Below the pieces are notes generated by a model. That model saw nothing but the letters and a program-made list of their open reading frames with translations. It had not been told where the DNA came from and did not search any database. Source: an uncultured Synergistales bacterium (GTDB lineage Bacteria; Synergistota; Synergistia; Synergistales; Aminobacteriaceae). From it: DNA of 5,375 nt. The stretch is from assembly GCA_905233515.1 (NCBI GenBank), contig CAJOEQ010000103.1:1-5375 (forward strand). The letters run 5' to 3'. Of the stretch, positions 1-5,375 are shown one piece after another. How positions within the stretch are numbered: the first letter of the stretch is position 1; every line of letters starts with the position of its first letter. The translations under genes were made by a program, and so were the position numbers.

Positions 1-1
1 G

Positions 2-253
2 GGTCATAACATGTCAAATTATTATATCGGACATAGGAATTTGCGGACTTTTCGCGAGATAGTTTGCAATATCAGGGATGTTATAAACAAGGACGCAGAA
101 TTAAGATTCGGCGAATATGAAGACAGCTTAAACATGGACTATTCATATACGGATTTAGATGCGCTTTATCGTGATACAGGCTTTGAGTGCACGGCTGATT
201 TTGCCAAAACTATTACAGAGCAGGCAGAATATTTGAAGTCGATAAATTTTTAA
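2..253 (+). CDS. C-terminal fragment of a probable NAD-dependent epimerase/dehydratase (5' end outside window)
   Basis: The frame is open from the left edge with no stop before the first ATG at 11, and no clear Shine-Dalgarno precedes that ATG, so it is probably an internal methionine and the gene is truncated by the window. The visible ~83 residues contain YYIGHRNLRTFREIV, then an acidic stretch with ELRFGEYED, then DLDALYRDTGFECTADF and a final helix. This order resembles the C-terminal substrate-binding part of extended short-chain dehydrogenases acting on sugar nucleotides: an 'IGSG..R.LREIV' segment, an 'L.FGE.P' segment, then 'D.S.L..DTGF.P...FE.GI'. The family match is from memory of these motifs. 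The NAD-binding GxxGxxG and catalytic YxxxK would lie upstream and cannot be checked. The substrate is unknown. It is unlikely to be functionally linked to the genes that follow, since a promoter-like sequence lies in between. An 80-residue stand-alone protein starting at 11 is the less likely alternative. Confidence 0.6.
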   Translation, partial: GHNMSNYYIGHRNLRTFREIVCNIRDVINKDAELRFGEYEDSLNMDYSYTDLDALYRDTGFECTADFAKTITEQAEYLKSINF

Positions 254-263
254 AAATTTCTTC

Positions 264-291
264 TTGCAATTTAACGAGAATGCTATAAAAT
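264..291 (+). promoter_or_regulatory. Putative sigma-70 type promoter for the nhaC-family gene
   Basis: TTGCAA at 264-269 matches four of six bases of the -35 consensus. TAAAAT at 286-291 matches five of six bases of the -10 consensus, with a 16-nt spacer. An overlapping alternative is an extended -10, TG at 281-282 followed by TATAAA at 284-289, which would not need a good -35. Either would start transcription around 296-300, leaving a leader of about 40 nt before the TTG start. The region is AT-rich, so chance matches are likely. The call rests on position and motif only. Confidence 0.4.
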
Positions 292-321
292 TTGCGCGTT
301 TTATTATTCTTATTAATTCCT

Positions 322-330
322 AAGGAGGAA
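322..330 (+). promoter_or_regulatory. Strong ribosome binding site that selects a TTG start
   Basis: AAGGAGGAA at 322-330 is a near-perfect Shine-Dalgarno. Its core ends about 9 nt before the TTG at 338, which is the only candidate start at good spacing that is in frame with the long antiporter reading frame. The ATG at 330 is only one base from the GGAGG core and opens a frame of about 20 codons; the GTG at 340 also closes quickly. An in-frame TAA at 314-316 rules out any start further upstream. Confidence 0.8.
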
Positions 331-337
331 TGTTGTA

Positions 338-1918
338 TTGTGTCGTCGTCCCGGTCTTTTACTTTCGATTTCTGTACTTTGCATTAGCGCGCTAATAGTT
401 ACGTTCGGTGTTGTTGATGTCGAACTCGAGTCAGGTTCACATTTTGGGCTTGGTCTTCCTGCTCAAGTGCCGTTATTATTTGCTACGATTTTTGCTGCTT
501 TAGTCGGAGCGTTATATTTAAAACGTTCTTGGCAAGATCTAGAAAAGGGCATGGCTGGAGCTATTCAAGTTTCTATTCAAGCAATAGTAATATTAATTCT
601 CGTAGGCTGTCTTGTAGGCTCATGGATTCAAAGCGGAGTAGTTGCTACTATGATTTATTACGGCCTTGAAGTAATGTCCCCGCGATATTTTTATTTAGCG
701 ACTTTAATAATTAGTGTAGTAGTTGCTCTTGCTACAGGTTGCTGCTGGACTACAAGCTCTACAGTCGGAGTCGCTTTAATCGGAATTAGCGCAGGGCTTG
801 GCCTTCCTTTGCCGATAACTGCGGGATTTGTTATTTCAGGCGCGTATTTCGGTGATAAGATTTCTCCGCTTTCAGATACGACAAATCTTGCTCCGGCGGT
901 TGCTGGCAGTGAATTATTTGATCATGTCCGAGCAATGATCTGGACAACAGTGCCGACTCTTTTAATAACGGCTGTAATAGCTTTCATGATGGGAGATTCT
1001 GCGCAAGGTTCAGACGGCGGGCGAATCGCTTTAATTCAAAGCATGATGAGAGCTGAGTTTAATATTTCTTTATGGGCATTTATTCCGCCTATGATAATTC
1101 TTGTAATGGCAGCTTTAAAGATTCCTGCTATTCCGGGAATAGTCGCGGGCATTGTCGGGAGTCTTGTATTATCACTTGTAAGAGGCTCTACACCGTTTGA
1201 GACAATGAACGTATTATTTTCGGGATATGTGCCTGAACACTTAGGAAAATTTGCCGAAGCTGCAACACCTGAAGCAATAACAACTATAACAGGCTCATTT
1301 AATCAGGCCTTCACCTCTTCAGCCTTAACGGTAACACCTGAAATTTTTTCCAAAGTCGGCGGCCTGCTCACACAATTATTTACACGAGGCGGCATGACTT
1401 CAATGTTAGAAACTGTATGCTTGATAGTAGTAGCTTTATCACTGGGCGGCATTATGGAAGTCTGCGGATTTCTTGATGTAATTCTTGACGCTTTAATGAG
1501 GCACGTTAAGACAGTTACAGGCATGATCGGATCTGTTCTTGCGTCGGCATTCATGGCAAATGTATTTTTAAGCGAGCAGTATTTATCTATTATAGTTCCG
1601 GGGCGAATGTTCAAACGCGCATTTGATGAACGTAAATGGCAGAACGGGAAGAAATTAGCTCCTGTTATGTTATCGCGTTCACTTGAGGACAGCGGCACAA
1701 TGACTTCAGTATTAGTCCCTTGGAACACTTGCGGCGTTTATGTCAGTTCAGTTTTAGGAGTAGCGACTCTTGATTATTTGCCATATTGCTTTATGAACTG
1801 GCTTAATCCTATAGTAGCATTAATAATGACTTCTTTAGGACTTGCAATTATTTGGAAAAATGACGAGGAGTCAGAATCAGAAAATGTATTAATTCCTGAA
1901 GGAGCAATTGCTGAATAA
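338..1918 (+). CDS. nhaC: NhaC-family Na+/H+ (or organic acid/Na+) antiporter
   Basis: This is a 526-residue integral membrane protein with about 11-12 hydrophobic segments. Family hallmarks are ATGCCWTTSSTVG at residues 132-144, GAYFGDKISPLSDTTNLAPA at 168-187 and, in the second half, LSRSLEDSGTMTSVLVPWNTCG at 445-466. These are related polar motifs in the two halves, as expected for the inverted-repeat fold of the ion transporter superfamily. NhaC proteins exchange Na+ for H+; relatives such as Bacillus MleN couple Na+/H+ exchange to malate/lactate, so the true substrate is open. The start is TTG, fixed by the strong ribosome binding site and by the CRRPGLLLSI stretch, which matches the 'RRPSLLLS'-like beginning of the family. 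The protein is longer than the ~460-490 residues I recall as usual; the extra length lies mainly in the segment at about 298-345 between membrane helices, and there is a short acidic cytoplasmic tail. It is probably transcribed alone, and it converges on the dehydrogenase operon with a shared terminator. The family assignment is secure and the substrate is not. Confidence 0.92.
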   Translation: MCRRPGLLLSISVLCISALIVTFGVVDVELESGSHFGLGLPAQVPLLFATIFAALVGALYLKRSWQDLEKGMAGAIQVSIQAIVILILVGCLVGSWIQSGVVATMIYYGLEVMSPRYFYLATLIISVVVALATGCCWTTSSTVGVALIGISAGLGLPLPITAGFVISGAYFGDKISPLSDTTNLAPAVAGSELFDHVRAMIWTTVPTLLITAVIAFMMGDSAQGSDGGRIALIQSMMRAEFNISLWAFIPPMIILVMAALKIPAIPGIVAGIVGSLVLSLVRGSTPFETMNVLFSGYVPEHLGKFAEAATPEAITTITGSFNQAFTSSALTVTPEIFSKVGGLLTQLFTRGGMTSMLETVCLIVVALSLGGIMEVCGFLDVILDALMRHVKTVTGMIGSVLASAFMANVFLSEQYLSIIVPGRMFKRAFDERKWQNGKKLAPVMLSRSLEDSGTMTSVLVPWNTCGVYVSSVLGVATLDYLPYCFMNWLNPIVALIMTSLGLAIIWKNDEESESENVLIPEGAIAE

Positions 1919-1920
1919 GT

Positions 1921-1967
1921 AAAAAAAATTATCCCCCTGTCATAAAAGGCAGGGGAATTTTATTTTG
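1921..1967. terminator. Bidirectional intrinsic terminator between convergent genes
   Basis: CCCCTGTC at 1934-1941 pairs with GGCAGGGG at 1948-1955: 8 bp including one G-U, with a six-base ATAAAA loop. On the + strand it is followed by AATTTTATTTT, and on the - strand by the complement of the A-rich tract at 1921-1930. The hairpin therefore has a U-tract in both directions. It lies 15 nt after the antiporter stop and about 29 nt past the dehydrogenase stop on the other strand, so it can end both transcripts. Confidence 0.85.
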
Positions 1968-1983
1968 CTTGTAAATAAATTTA

Positions 1984-3465
1984 TTATTCTTCGTCCATTC
2001 CGTCTTCGTAGAATTCACCGAATAGAGCCTGTAAAGACGGCATATCTTCAAGAATCGGACGAGCTACCCACGTTGTATTCATATAGTGCTTTAACGTGAT
2101 ATTTTCGCTGACTATATTGCCGCCCCATGTCCCGCAGCCCATTGAGTTAGTTGGAGGCATTCCATTTGTTGCGCTTCCTGCGTTGCCGCGGTTATTAGGC
2201 TGACGAATCATACAGCGAGAAACAGGCGCGCACATTCCGAGACGGTGAATATGATCATCATCGAACGAGTAAAGCCCGCATGAATGCCCCTTACCGCCTG
2301 ACTTGTCAAAAATTTCCTGCATGATGTCAAGTGCTGTCTGGAATTCTCCGCCGTATTTAAAGAGTGTTAATAACGTCGTTAATTTTTCCGTCGAGAAGAA
2401 ATGTTCTTTGCCGATACACTTTTTAATGTCTTCAGCGTTATTAATTGTAAAGCCCTCTTTTTGCCCGTTATTCGGGACTGCTATAAATTTACGGTCAGCG
2501 GGAATCGTAAATCCGGCCTTTTCCGCAAGTGCCTGCGCAGAAATTGCTACAGTGTCAGGGAGTCTGTGTCCTGTCTCGTCCCACATTACTTTTTTGATGG
2601 CTTCGGCCTCTTCCCATGTGGGAATATATGCGCCTTCTTTGATTAAGCCTTCAACAAAATTGTCATAGACTGACTCATGAACGATTAAATTTCCGTCGCA
2701 CGAACAACCTGAGCCGAAATCTGAACATTTTGAGATTCTTGTGTTCATTGCTGCTTCATAAGCGCGTTCTTTAGTGTCTGCTGTATTGTCTACTATGACT
2801 GTAGAATTTCCTGCACCTGAACCGTAAGCCGGAACTCCTGAAGAATAAGCAGATCTTACCATCGGGCGGCCTCCTGTTGCAATTACCATGTCGACCATCT
2901 TCATTAATTCTTGAGTAAGGGAAATGCTAGGCTCTTCAATTGCTTGAATAATATCAGCGGGTGCGCCTTCACGTTCAAGAACTCCGCGAATGATATTTAC
3001 AGTCTTGCAAGTAACTTTTTTCGCTCTGGGATGAGGTGAGCAAATGAGAACGTCACGGGCTTTTACAGCGTAAATTGCTTGACCTGCAGGAGTAACGCAA
3101 GGATTTGTAGTAGGTACAAGAGTCGCGATGACTCCGACTGGTTTAGCATATTTTACGAGTCCTTTTTCAGGATTTGACTCGATTATGCCGACACTCTTTT
3201 GACGTAAACAATCACGCAAAATTAATTTTAACTTGTTGCGCTTATTTCGTTTAGTTACCTTATCGCCGAGTCTAGTCTCGTCAACTGCTTCGTCGCAGAT
3301 TGGCCCCCATACTTTGAGCGGATATATTGCTGCACAAATTGCCCTGCAAAGATGATCGACTCTTTCTTGATCATAAGTAGCGATTACTGCTGCGGCTGCC
3401 TTGGCCTTCTTGACCATTTCTTCAAGCATTGCTATTTCTTCGGGTGTTACTTCATGATGTGCCAT
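1984..3465 (-). CDS. CoA-acylating aldehyde dehydrogenase (AdhE/EutE/SauS-like)
   Basis: This 493-residue soluble protein belongs to the aldehyde dehydrogenase superfamily, acylating branch: aldehyde + CoA + NAD(P)+ gives acyl-CoA + NAD(P)H. In order are an N-terminal helical region (about 5-50), KPVGVIATLVPTTNP of the cofactor fold at 108-122, ATGGRPMVRSAYSSGVPAYG at 196-215 followed by GAGN at 217-220, the nucleophile segment SDFGSGCSC with catalytic Cys254 (matching the D-x-G-x-x-C pattern of AdhE), and the C-terminal GKGHSCGLYS (391-400) and GCGTWGGNIVSENI (443-456). The K-S-V-G-I-I and L-V-K-Y-A-K-P-V-G spacing near 90-111 is reminiscent of sulfoacetaldehyde dehydrogenase SauS, but acetaldehyde, succinic semialdehyde or another aldehyde cannot be excluded. 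No microcompartment targeting helix is evident. Fifteen cysteines suggest an anaerobe. The ATG at 3465 is preceded by AGGGAG, and the ThDP gene ends 32 nt upstream, so the two are probably co-transcribed. It ends in tandem TAA stops. Confidence 0.88.
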   Translation of the reverse strand: MAHHEVTPEEIAMLEEMVKKAKAAAAVIATYDQERVDHLCRAICAAIYPLKVWGPICDEAVDETRLGDKVTKRNKRNKLKLILRDCLRQKSVGIIESNPEKGLVKYAKPVGVIATLVPTTNPCVTPAGQAIYAVKARDVLICSPHPRAKKVTCKTVNIIRGVLEREGAPADIIQAIEEPSISLTQELMKMVDMVIATGGRPMVRSAYSSGVPAYGSGAGNSTVIVDNTADTKERAYEAAMNTRISKCSDFGSGCSCDGNLIVHESVYDNFVEGLIKEGAYIPTWEEAEAIKKVMWDETGHRLPDTVAISAQALAEKAGFTIPADRKFIAVPNNGQKEGFTINNAEDIKKCIGKEHFFSTEKLTTLLTLFKYGGEFQTALDIMQEIFDKSGGKGHSCGLYSFDDDHIHRLGMCAPVSRCMIRQPNNRGNAGSATNGMPPTNSMGCGTWGGNIVSENITLKHYMNTTWVARPILEDMPSLQALFGEFYEDGMDEE

Positions 3466-3478
3466 TGTTAAAAAATTT

Positions 3479-3484
3479 CTCCCT
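3479..3484 (-). promoter_or_regulatory. Ribosome binding site of the acylating aldehyde dehydrogenase
   Basis: Read on the - strand, the sequence GAAGGGAGAAA contains AGGGAG, with about 13 nt to the ATG at 3465. The spacing is slightly long. It lies within the 32-nt gap after the ThDP gene stop, which contains no hairpin, and this supports co-transcription of the two genes. Confidence 0.6.
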
Positions 3485-3497
3485 TCATTAAATTATT

Positions 3498-4652
3498 TTA
3501 TTTCGTAATATGTGATTTTGCATGACTCGGGGGGATATATTTTCCGTCTGAGTCTTTCTTGACGAGTTTCCCCTCTTTTACTAAATCACTCGGCGTATAA
3601 ATATCGTTAATGTTCCAACAGCCCGGAGTCGGTACTGCGATATTTTCCATAATTGCTTCGACTAAGAACGGGCGGCCTGCTTTGTTAGCTTCAACGGCTT
3701 TTGCGAGTGCGGGTGCAAGTTCATCAGCTGAATTAACGCGGATTGCCTCGACTCCGTAACCTTTTGCTACTTCTGCCCAGTTTGGCGAATAGACTTCACC
3801 ATTAGGAGTCTGGAAAGTCGTTCCGAATTTAGTATGATAATTTGCGTTCTCAAGTCCTGCTATTGTCCCGAATGCGCAATTATTCATAACAAGCCATGTG
3901 CAGGCGATTCCCTGTTCTACTGCTGTAGCCATACAAGTGGGATTTACTCCAAATCCGCCGTCGCCGATTAATGCGAGACAAATTTTATCAGGTGCCGCAA
4001 TTTTTCCGCCGAGTACTGCACTTGCTCCAAATCCCATAGTTGCAAGACCTGACGAATGATGAACAGTTCCCGGAATTGTAATATCATACTGTTGAGCGAC
4101 TCCGTTTTTGTTCCAGCCTACATCGGTGAAAATTAATGCGTCTTCAGGTAATGCGGCCTTTAAATCTTTAAGAATTCTCTGCGGGGTCATCGGGAATCGG
4201 CTATCATTTGAAATCTCAACGTTTGAGGCTTTGAAATCTGCTTTTGCCTTTGCTATTTTCTCGCGGAGTCCTTCTCGTTTGATTCCATTCGGGCAAATCT
4301 TCTTTGCTTCGTCTAAAATTTGTGCGAGTGCAAGTTTTAAATCTGCTACTGCTCCTATTTCGACGGGGTAATTTCTGCCGATTTCTGACGGGTCAATATC
4401 TATCTGCAAAAATTTTGTAACTGACGGATCAAACGTAACTCCCTGATACCAGCTTGAAGAGTCAGCCTCTGCAAAACGTGTACCGAGTGCAAGAATTATA
4501 TCAGCATTCAACGTGAATTCATGAGTGTGAGCAAGTCCCCAGAATCCTGTTTGACCTATCATTAACGGGTGCAAATCACTTACACAGCCATGACCCATTA
4601 AAGTGCGTGAGATGGGAATATCAAGAAATTCTGCGAGTGCATGCTTGAGCAA
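3498..4652 (-). CDS. ThDP-dependent enzyme, C-terminal part (middle and pyrophosphate-binding domains) of a frameshifted gene
   Basis: These 384 residues hold the second and third domains of an acetolactate synthase/2-oxoacid decarboxylase-type enzyme. The middle Rossmann-like domain covers about 1-120, with AEFLDIPISRTLMGHG at its start, DIILALGTRF (51-60) and LQIDIDPSEIGRNYP (82-96). The C-terminal ThDP-binding domain has TDVGWN (176-181), SSGLATMGFGASAVLGG (200-216) and the metal/diphosphate motif GDG (230-232) followed after 24 residues by NN (257-258), the spacing seen in acetolactate synthases. The TTG at 4652 is only a nominal start: the frame is open back to a TAA at 4698-4700, no ribosome binding site is placed for it, and the N-terminal domain is encoded just upstream in another frame. 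All visible cofactor residues are intact, so the enzyme would look functional if the frame were joined. It ends 32 nt before the acylating dehydrogenase gene. The substrate is unknown; a 2-oxoacid decarboxylase or a C-C lyase/ligase is possible. Confidence 0.85.
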   Translation of the reverse strand: MLKHALAEFLDIPISRTLMGHGCVSDLHPLMIGQTGFWGLAHTHEFTLNADIILALGTRFAEADSSSWYQGVTFDPSVTKFLQIDIDPSEIGRNYPVEIGAVADLKLALAQILDEAKKICPNGIKREGLREKIAKAKADFKASNVEISNDSRFPMTPQRILKDLKAALPEDALIFTDVGWNKNGVAQQYDITIPGTVHHSSGLATMGFGASAVLGGKIAAPDKICLALIGDGGFGVNPTCMATAVEQGIACTWLVMNNCAFGTIAGLENANYHTKFGTTFQTPNGEVYSPNWAEVAKGYGVEAIRVNSADELAPALAKAVEANKAGRPFLVEAIMENIAVPTPGCWNINDIYTPSDLVKEGKLVKKDSDGKYIPPSHAKSHITK

Positions 4653-5322
4653 GTAAGACTCCCCCGCCTGCGTGAATAACGGGATTTTTTGCCTCGATTA
4701 ATTTTTTAGCGATTTCCTTTGCTGCTGCGGGATCTAAAGCCGGTTTCATAGTAACATGACTATCATTATAAGTGCGTGCAAATAAATCTTCTTCAATTTC
4801 GCGCGACCATATATCCATAGGCATATCAATTAAAACAGGACCGGGACGGCCTGACTCAGCGAGTCTAAATGCCTTGTCAAGAATATCGGGTAATGCTTCG
4901 GGATCGTCGACTCTCCAGCAGCGTTTACAAACTGGCTCAAGCATTCTATATTGAGTCGCATCTCCGTGCATGTTGACTTCTTGATGAGGGTGCTTACCGT
5001 AATAATAACTCGGAACATCACCGGCAAAAACTACCATAGGAATCGAATCAAATGCGGCATTTGCTACACCTGTCAAAACGTTCGTAATTCCGGGCCCTAA
5101 GTGGCACATTACAACAGACGCTTTGTGAGTTACTCTTGCATAACCGTCGGCAGCAGTTGACGCTACAGCCTCATGACGATTTGAGATATATTTAATTTTT
5201 TTGCTGCGTGAAAGAGCGTCAAGCATTCCGATAACTGTATGACCGCAAAGGCCAAAAATATACTGGACTCCCCTGCGTTCAAGGTAATCGGTTATAAGCT
5301 CAGAGACTAACTTTTTGCTCAT
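4621..5322 (-). CDS. ThDP-dependent enzyme, N-terminal (pyrimidine-binding) part of a frameshifted gene
   Basis: These 233 residues form the N-terminal ThDP pyrimidine-binding domain of an acetolactate synthase-like enzyme. FGLCGHTVIGMLDAL (23-37) is the usual first motif. RHEAVASTAADGYAR (49-63) carries Glu51, the glutamate that activates ThDP by contacting the aminopyrimidine ring. CHLGPGITN (73-81), HPHQEVNMHGDATQYRMLEP (111-130) and SGRPGPVLIDMPMD (157-170) follow the family order. The real frame runs to HAGGGV (217-222), the first strand of the middle domain; the next 11 residues (ending TRRIS) are nonsense after the frameshift. The start ATG at 5322 has AAGGAGGA nine bases upstream. The Glu51 argues against glyoxylate carboligase, which lacks it, and the sequence is not close to my recollection of sulfoacetaldehyde acetyltransferase (Xsc) in its PQAANKTIG-type region. 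The GLCGHT and KHPHQEVN features suggest a distinct acetolactate synthase-like subfamily of unassigned function. This is the first gene of a probable two-gene operon. Confidence 0.85.
   Translation of the reverse strand: MSKKLVSELITDYLERRGVQYIFGLCGHTVIGMLDALSRSKKIKYISNRHEAVASTAADGYARVTHKASVVMCHLGPGITNVLTGVANAAFDSIPMVVFAGDVPSYYYGKHPHQEVNMHGDATQYRMLEPVCKRCWRVDDPEALPDILDKAFRLAESGRPGPVLIDMPMDIWSREIEEDLFARTYNDSHVTMKPALDPAAAKEIAKKLIEAKNPVIHAGGGVLLAQACTRRIS
4658..4671 (-). other. Frameshift site in the ThDP gene; probable loss of one copy of a 14-bp tandem repeat
   Basis: The - strand sequence GCAGGCGGGGGAGT is read as A-G-G-G-V in the upstream frame and as Q-A-G-E-S in the downstream frame. Both peptides fit the family at consecutive positions. 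Adding a second tandem copy gives HAGGGVQAGESYLLKH in one frame, with 20 residues from the end of GGG to the proline of DIP. That equals the spacing I recall in E. coli IlvI and in Xsc. The joined gene would be 1839 nt, 612 residues. The two frames are both open across 4621-4697, so the lesion must lie there. A simple one-base G-run error would leave the segment about five residues short, so it is less attractive. Whether this is a true mutation or an assembly or consensus error cannot be told from the sequence. Confidence 0.7.
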
Positions 5323-5331
5323 ACTGATAAA

Positions 5332-5339
5332 TCCTCCTT
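5332..5339 (-). promoter_or_regulatory. Ribosome binding site of the ThDP enzyme gene
   Basis: AAGGAGGA on the - strand, with nine bases to the ATG at 5322. This is an ideal Shine-Dalgarno and fixes the start of the first gene of the operon. The remaining 36 nt to the window edge are AT-rich and hold no promoter I can support. Confidence 0.8.
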
Positions 5340-5375
5340 GTTACAAAATATAGAATTGAAAAATTTGATATGTGA

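Noticed and set aside
1303..1728. Open frame of 141 codons on the - strand
   Set aside because: It lies entirely opposite the antiporter coding region, has no ribosome binding site, and its low-complexity Ser/Thr/Ile-rich translation resembles no family. It is an antisense shadow.
301..1991. 11-base match TTATTATTCTT at 301 and 1981
   Set aside because: It is an AT-rich low-complexity coincidence; one copy is within the stop-codon region of the dehydrogenase.
2303..2668. Two overlapping + strand open frames opposite the aldehyde dehydrogenase
   Set aside because: They are shadows of the conserved dehydrogenase sequence, with no start signals and no recognisable protein features.
4108..4371. 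+ strand open frame of 87 codons opposite the ThDP gene
   Set aside because: It is antisense to conserved middle and C-terminal domain sequence and has no ribosome binding site.
4621..4697. Programmed ribosomal frameshifting joining the two ThDP gene parts
   Set aside because: Joining by a -1 or +1 shift in the G-run would leave the middle-domain segment about five residues short of the family spacing, and no downstream pseudoknot or stimulatory Shine-Dalgarno is evident. Loss of a 14-bp repeat copy explains the sequence better.
4772..5027. Short open frames on both strands within the N-terminal part of the ThDP gene
   Set aside because: They overlap the conserved N-terminal domain in other frames and show no independent signals.
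3498..5322. Annotation of the ThDP enzyme as sulfoacetaldehyde acetyltransferase (Xsc) because of the SauS-like neighbour
   Set aside because: The substrate-region residues do not resemble Xsc as I remember it, and the chemistry would be redundant with an acylating sulfoacetaldehyde dehydrogenase. Neighbour context alone is not enough.
5347..5375. Possible - strand promoter with TATATT as -10
   Set aside because: The hexamer 17 nt upstream (TCACAT) is a poor -35, the region is AT-rich, and the window ends there, so the promoter may lie outside.

Overview
The window looks like a piece of chromosome from an AT-leaning bacterium, probably anaerobic. The evidence is AT-rich intergenic DNA, strong AAGGAGG-type ribosome binding sites, a TTG start, and a CoA-acylating dehydrogenase carrying 15 cysteines. 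A gut or rumen Synergistota or Firmicutes member would fit, but no taxonomic marker is present and this is only a guess. There are no RNA genes, CRISPR arrays or insertion sequences.

Layout. (1) Positions 2-253, + strand: the last ~83 codons of a gene entering from the left edge, resembling the C-terminal end of an NAD-dependent sugar-nucleotide epimerase/dehydratase. (2) 254-337: a short intergenic region with a plausible promoter and a strong Shine-Dalgarno. (3) 338-1918, + strand: a complete NhaC-family membrane antiporter starting at TTG. (4) 1921-1967: a compact hairpin flanked by A- and T-rich tracts, a shared terminator for the genes converging on it. (5) 3465 down to 1984, - strand: a CoA-acylating aldehyde dehydrogenase of the AdhE/EutE/SauS type. 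(6) 5322 down to 3498, - strand: a ThDP-dependent enzyme of the acetolactate synthase/2-oxoacid decarboxylase superfamily, split by a frameshift near 4658-4671. The ThDP gene lies 32 nt upstream of the dehydrogenase gene on the same strand, so the two are very likely one operon, with its promoter at or beyond the right edge.

How the genes may work together (inference). A ThDP enzyme releases an aldehyde from a 2-oxoacid or a similar substrate, and an acylating dehydrogenase can then turn an aldehyde, CoA and NAD+ into acyl-CoA and NADH. The pair therefore looks like a two-step oxidative route from an oxoacid to an acyl-CoA. The dehydrogenase resembles sulfoacetaldehyde dehydrogenase (SauS) among the acylating families, which makes a sulfonate substrate one candidate, but the substrate cannot be read from sequence alone. 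The NhaC-type carrier is convergent and not co-transcribed. It could supply Na+/H+ or organic-acid exchange, or be unrelated.

The most notable observation is the frameshift. Two overlapping frames read the same 14 bases as two different, both family-like peptides, and adding one tandem copy of those 14 bases restores one 612-residue protein with the family's normal spacing. This points to contraction of a 14-bp tandem repeat, either a real mutation or an assembly error.
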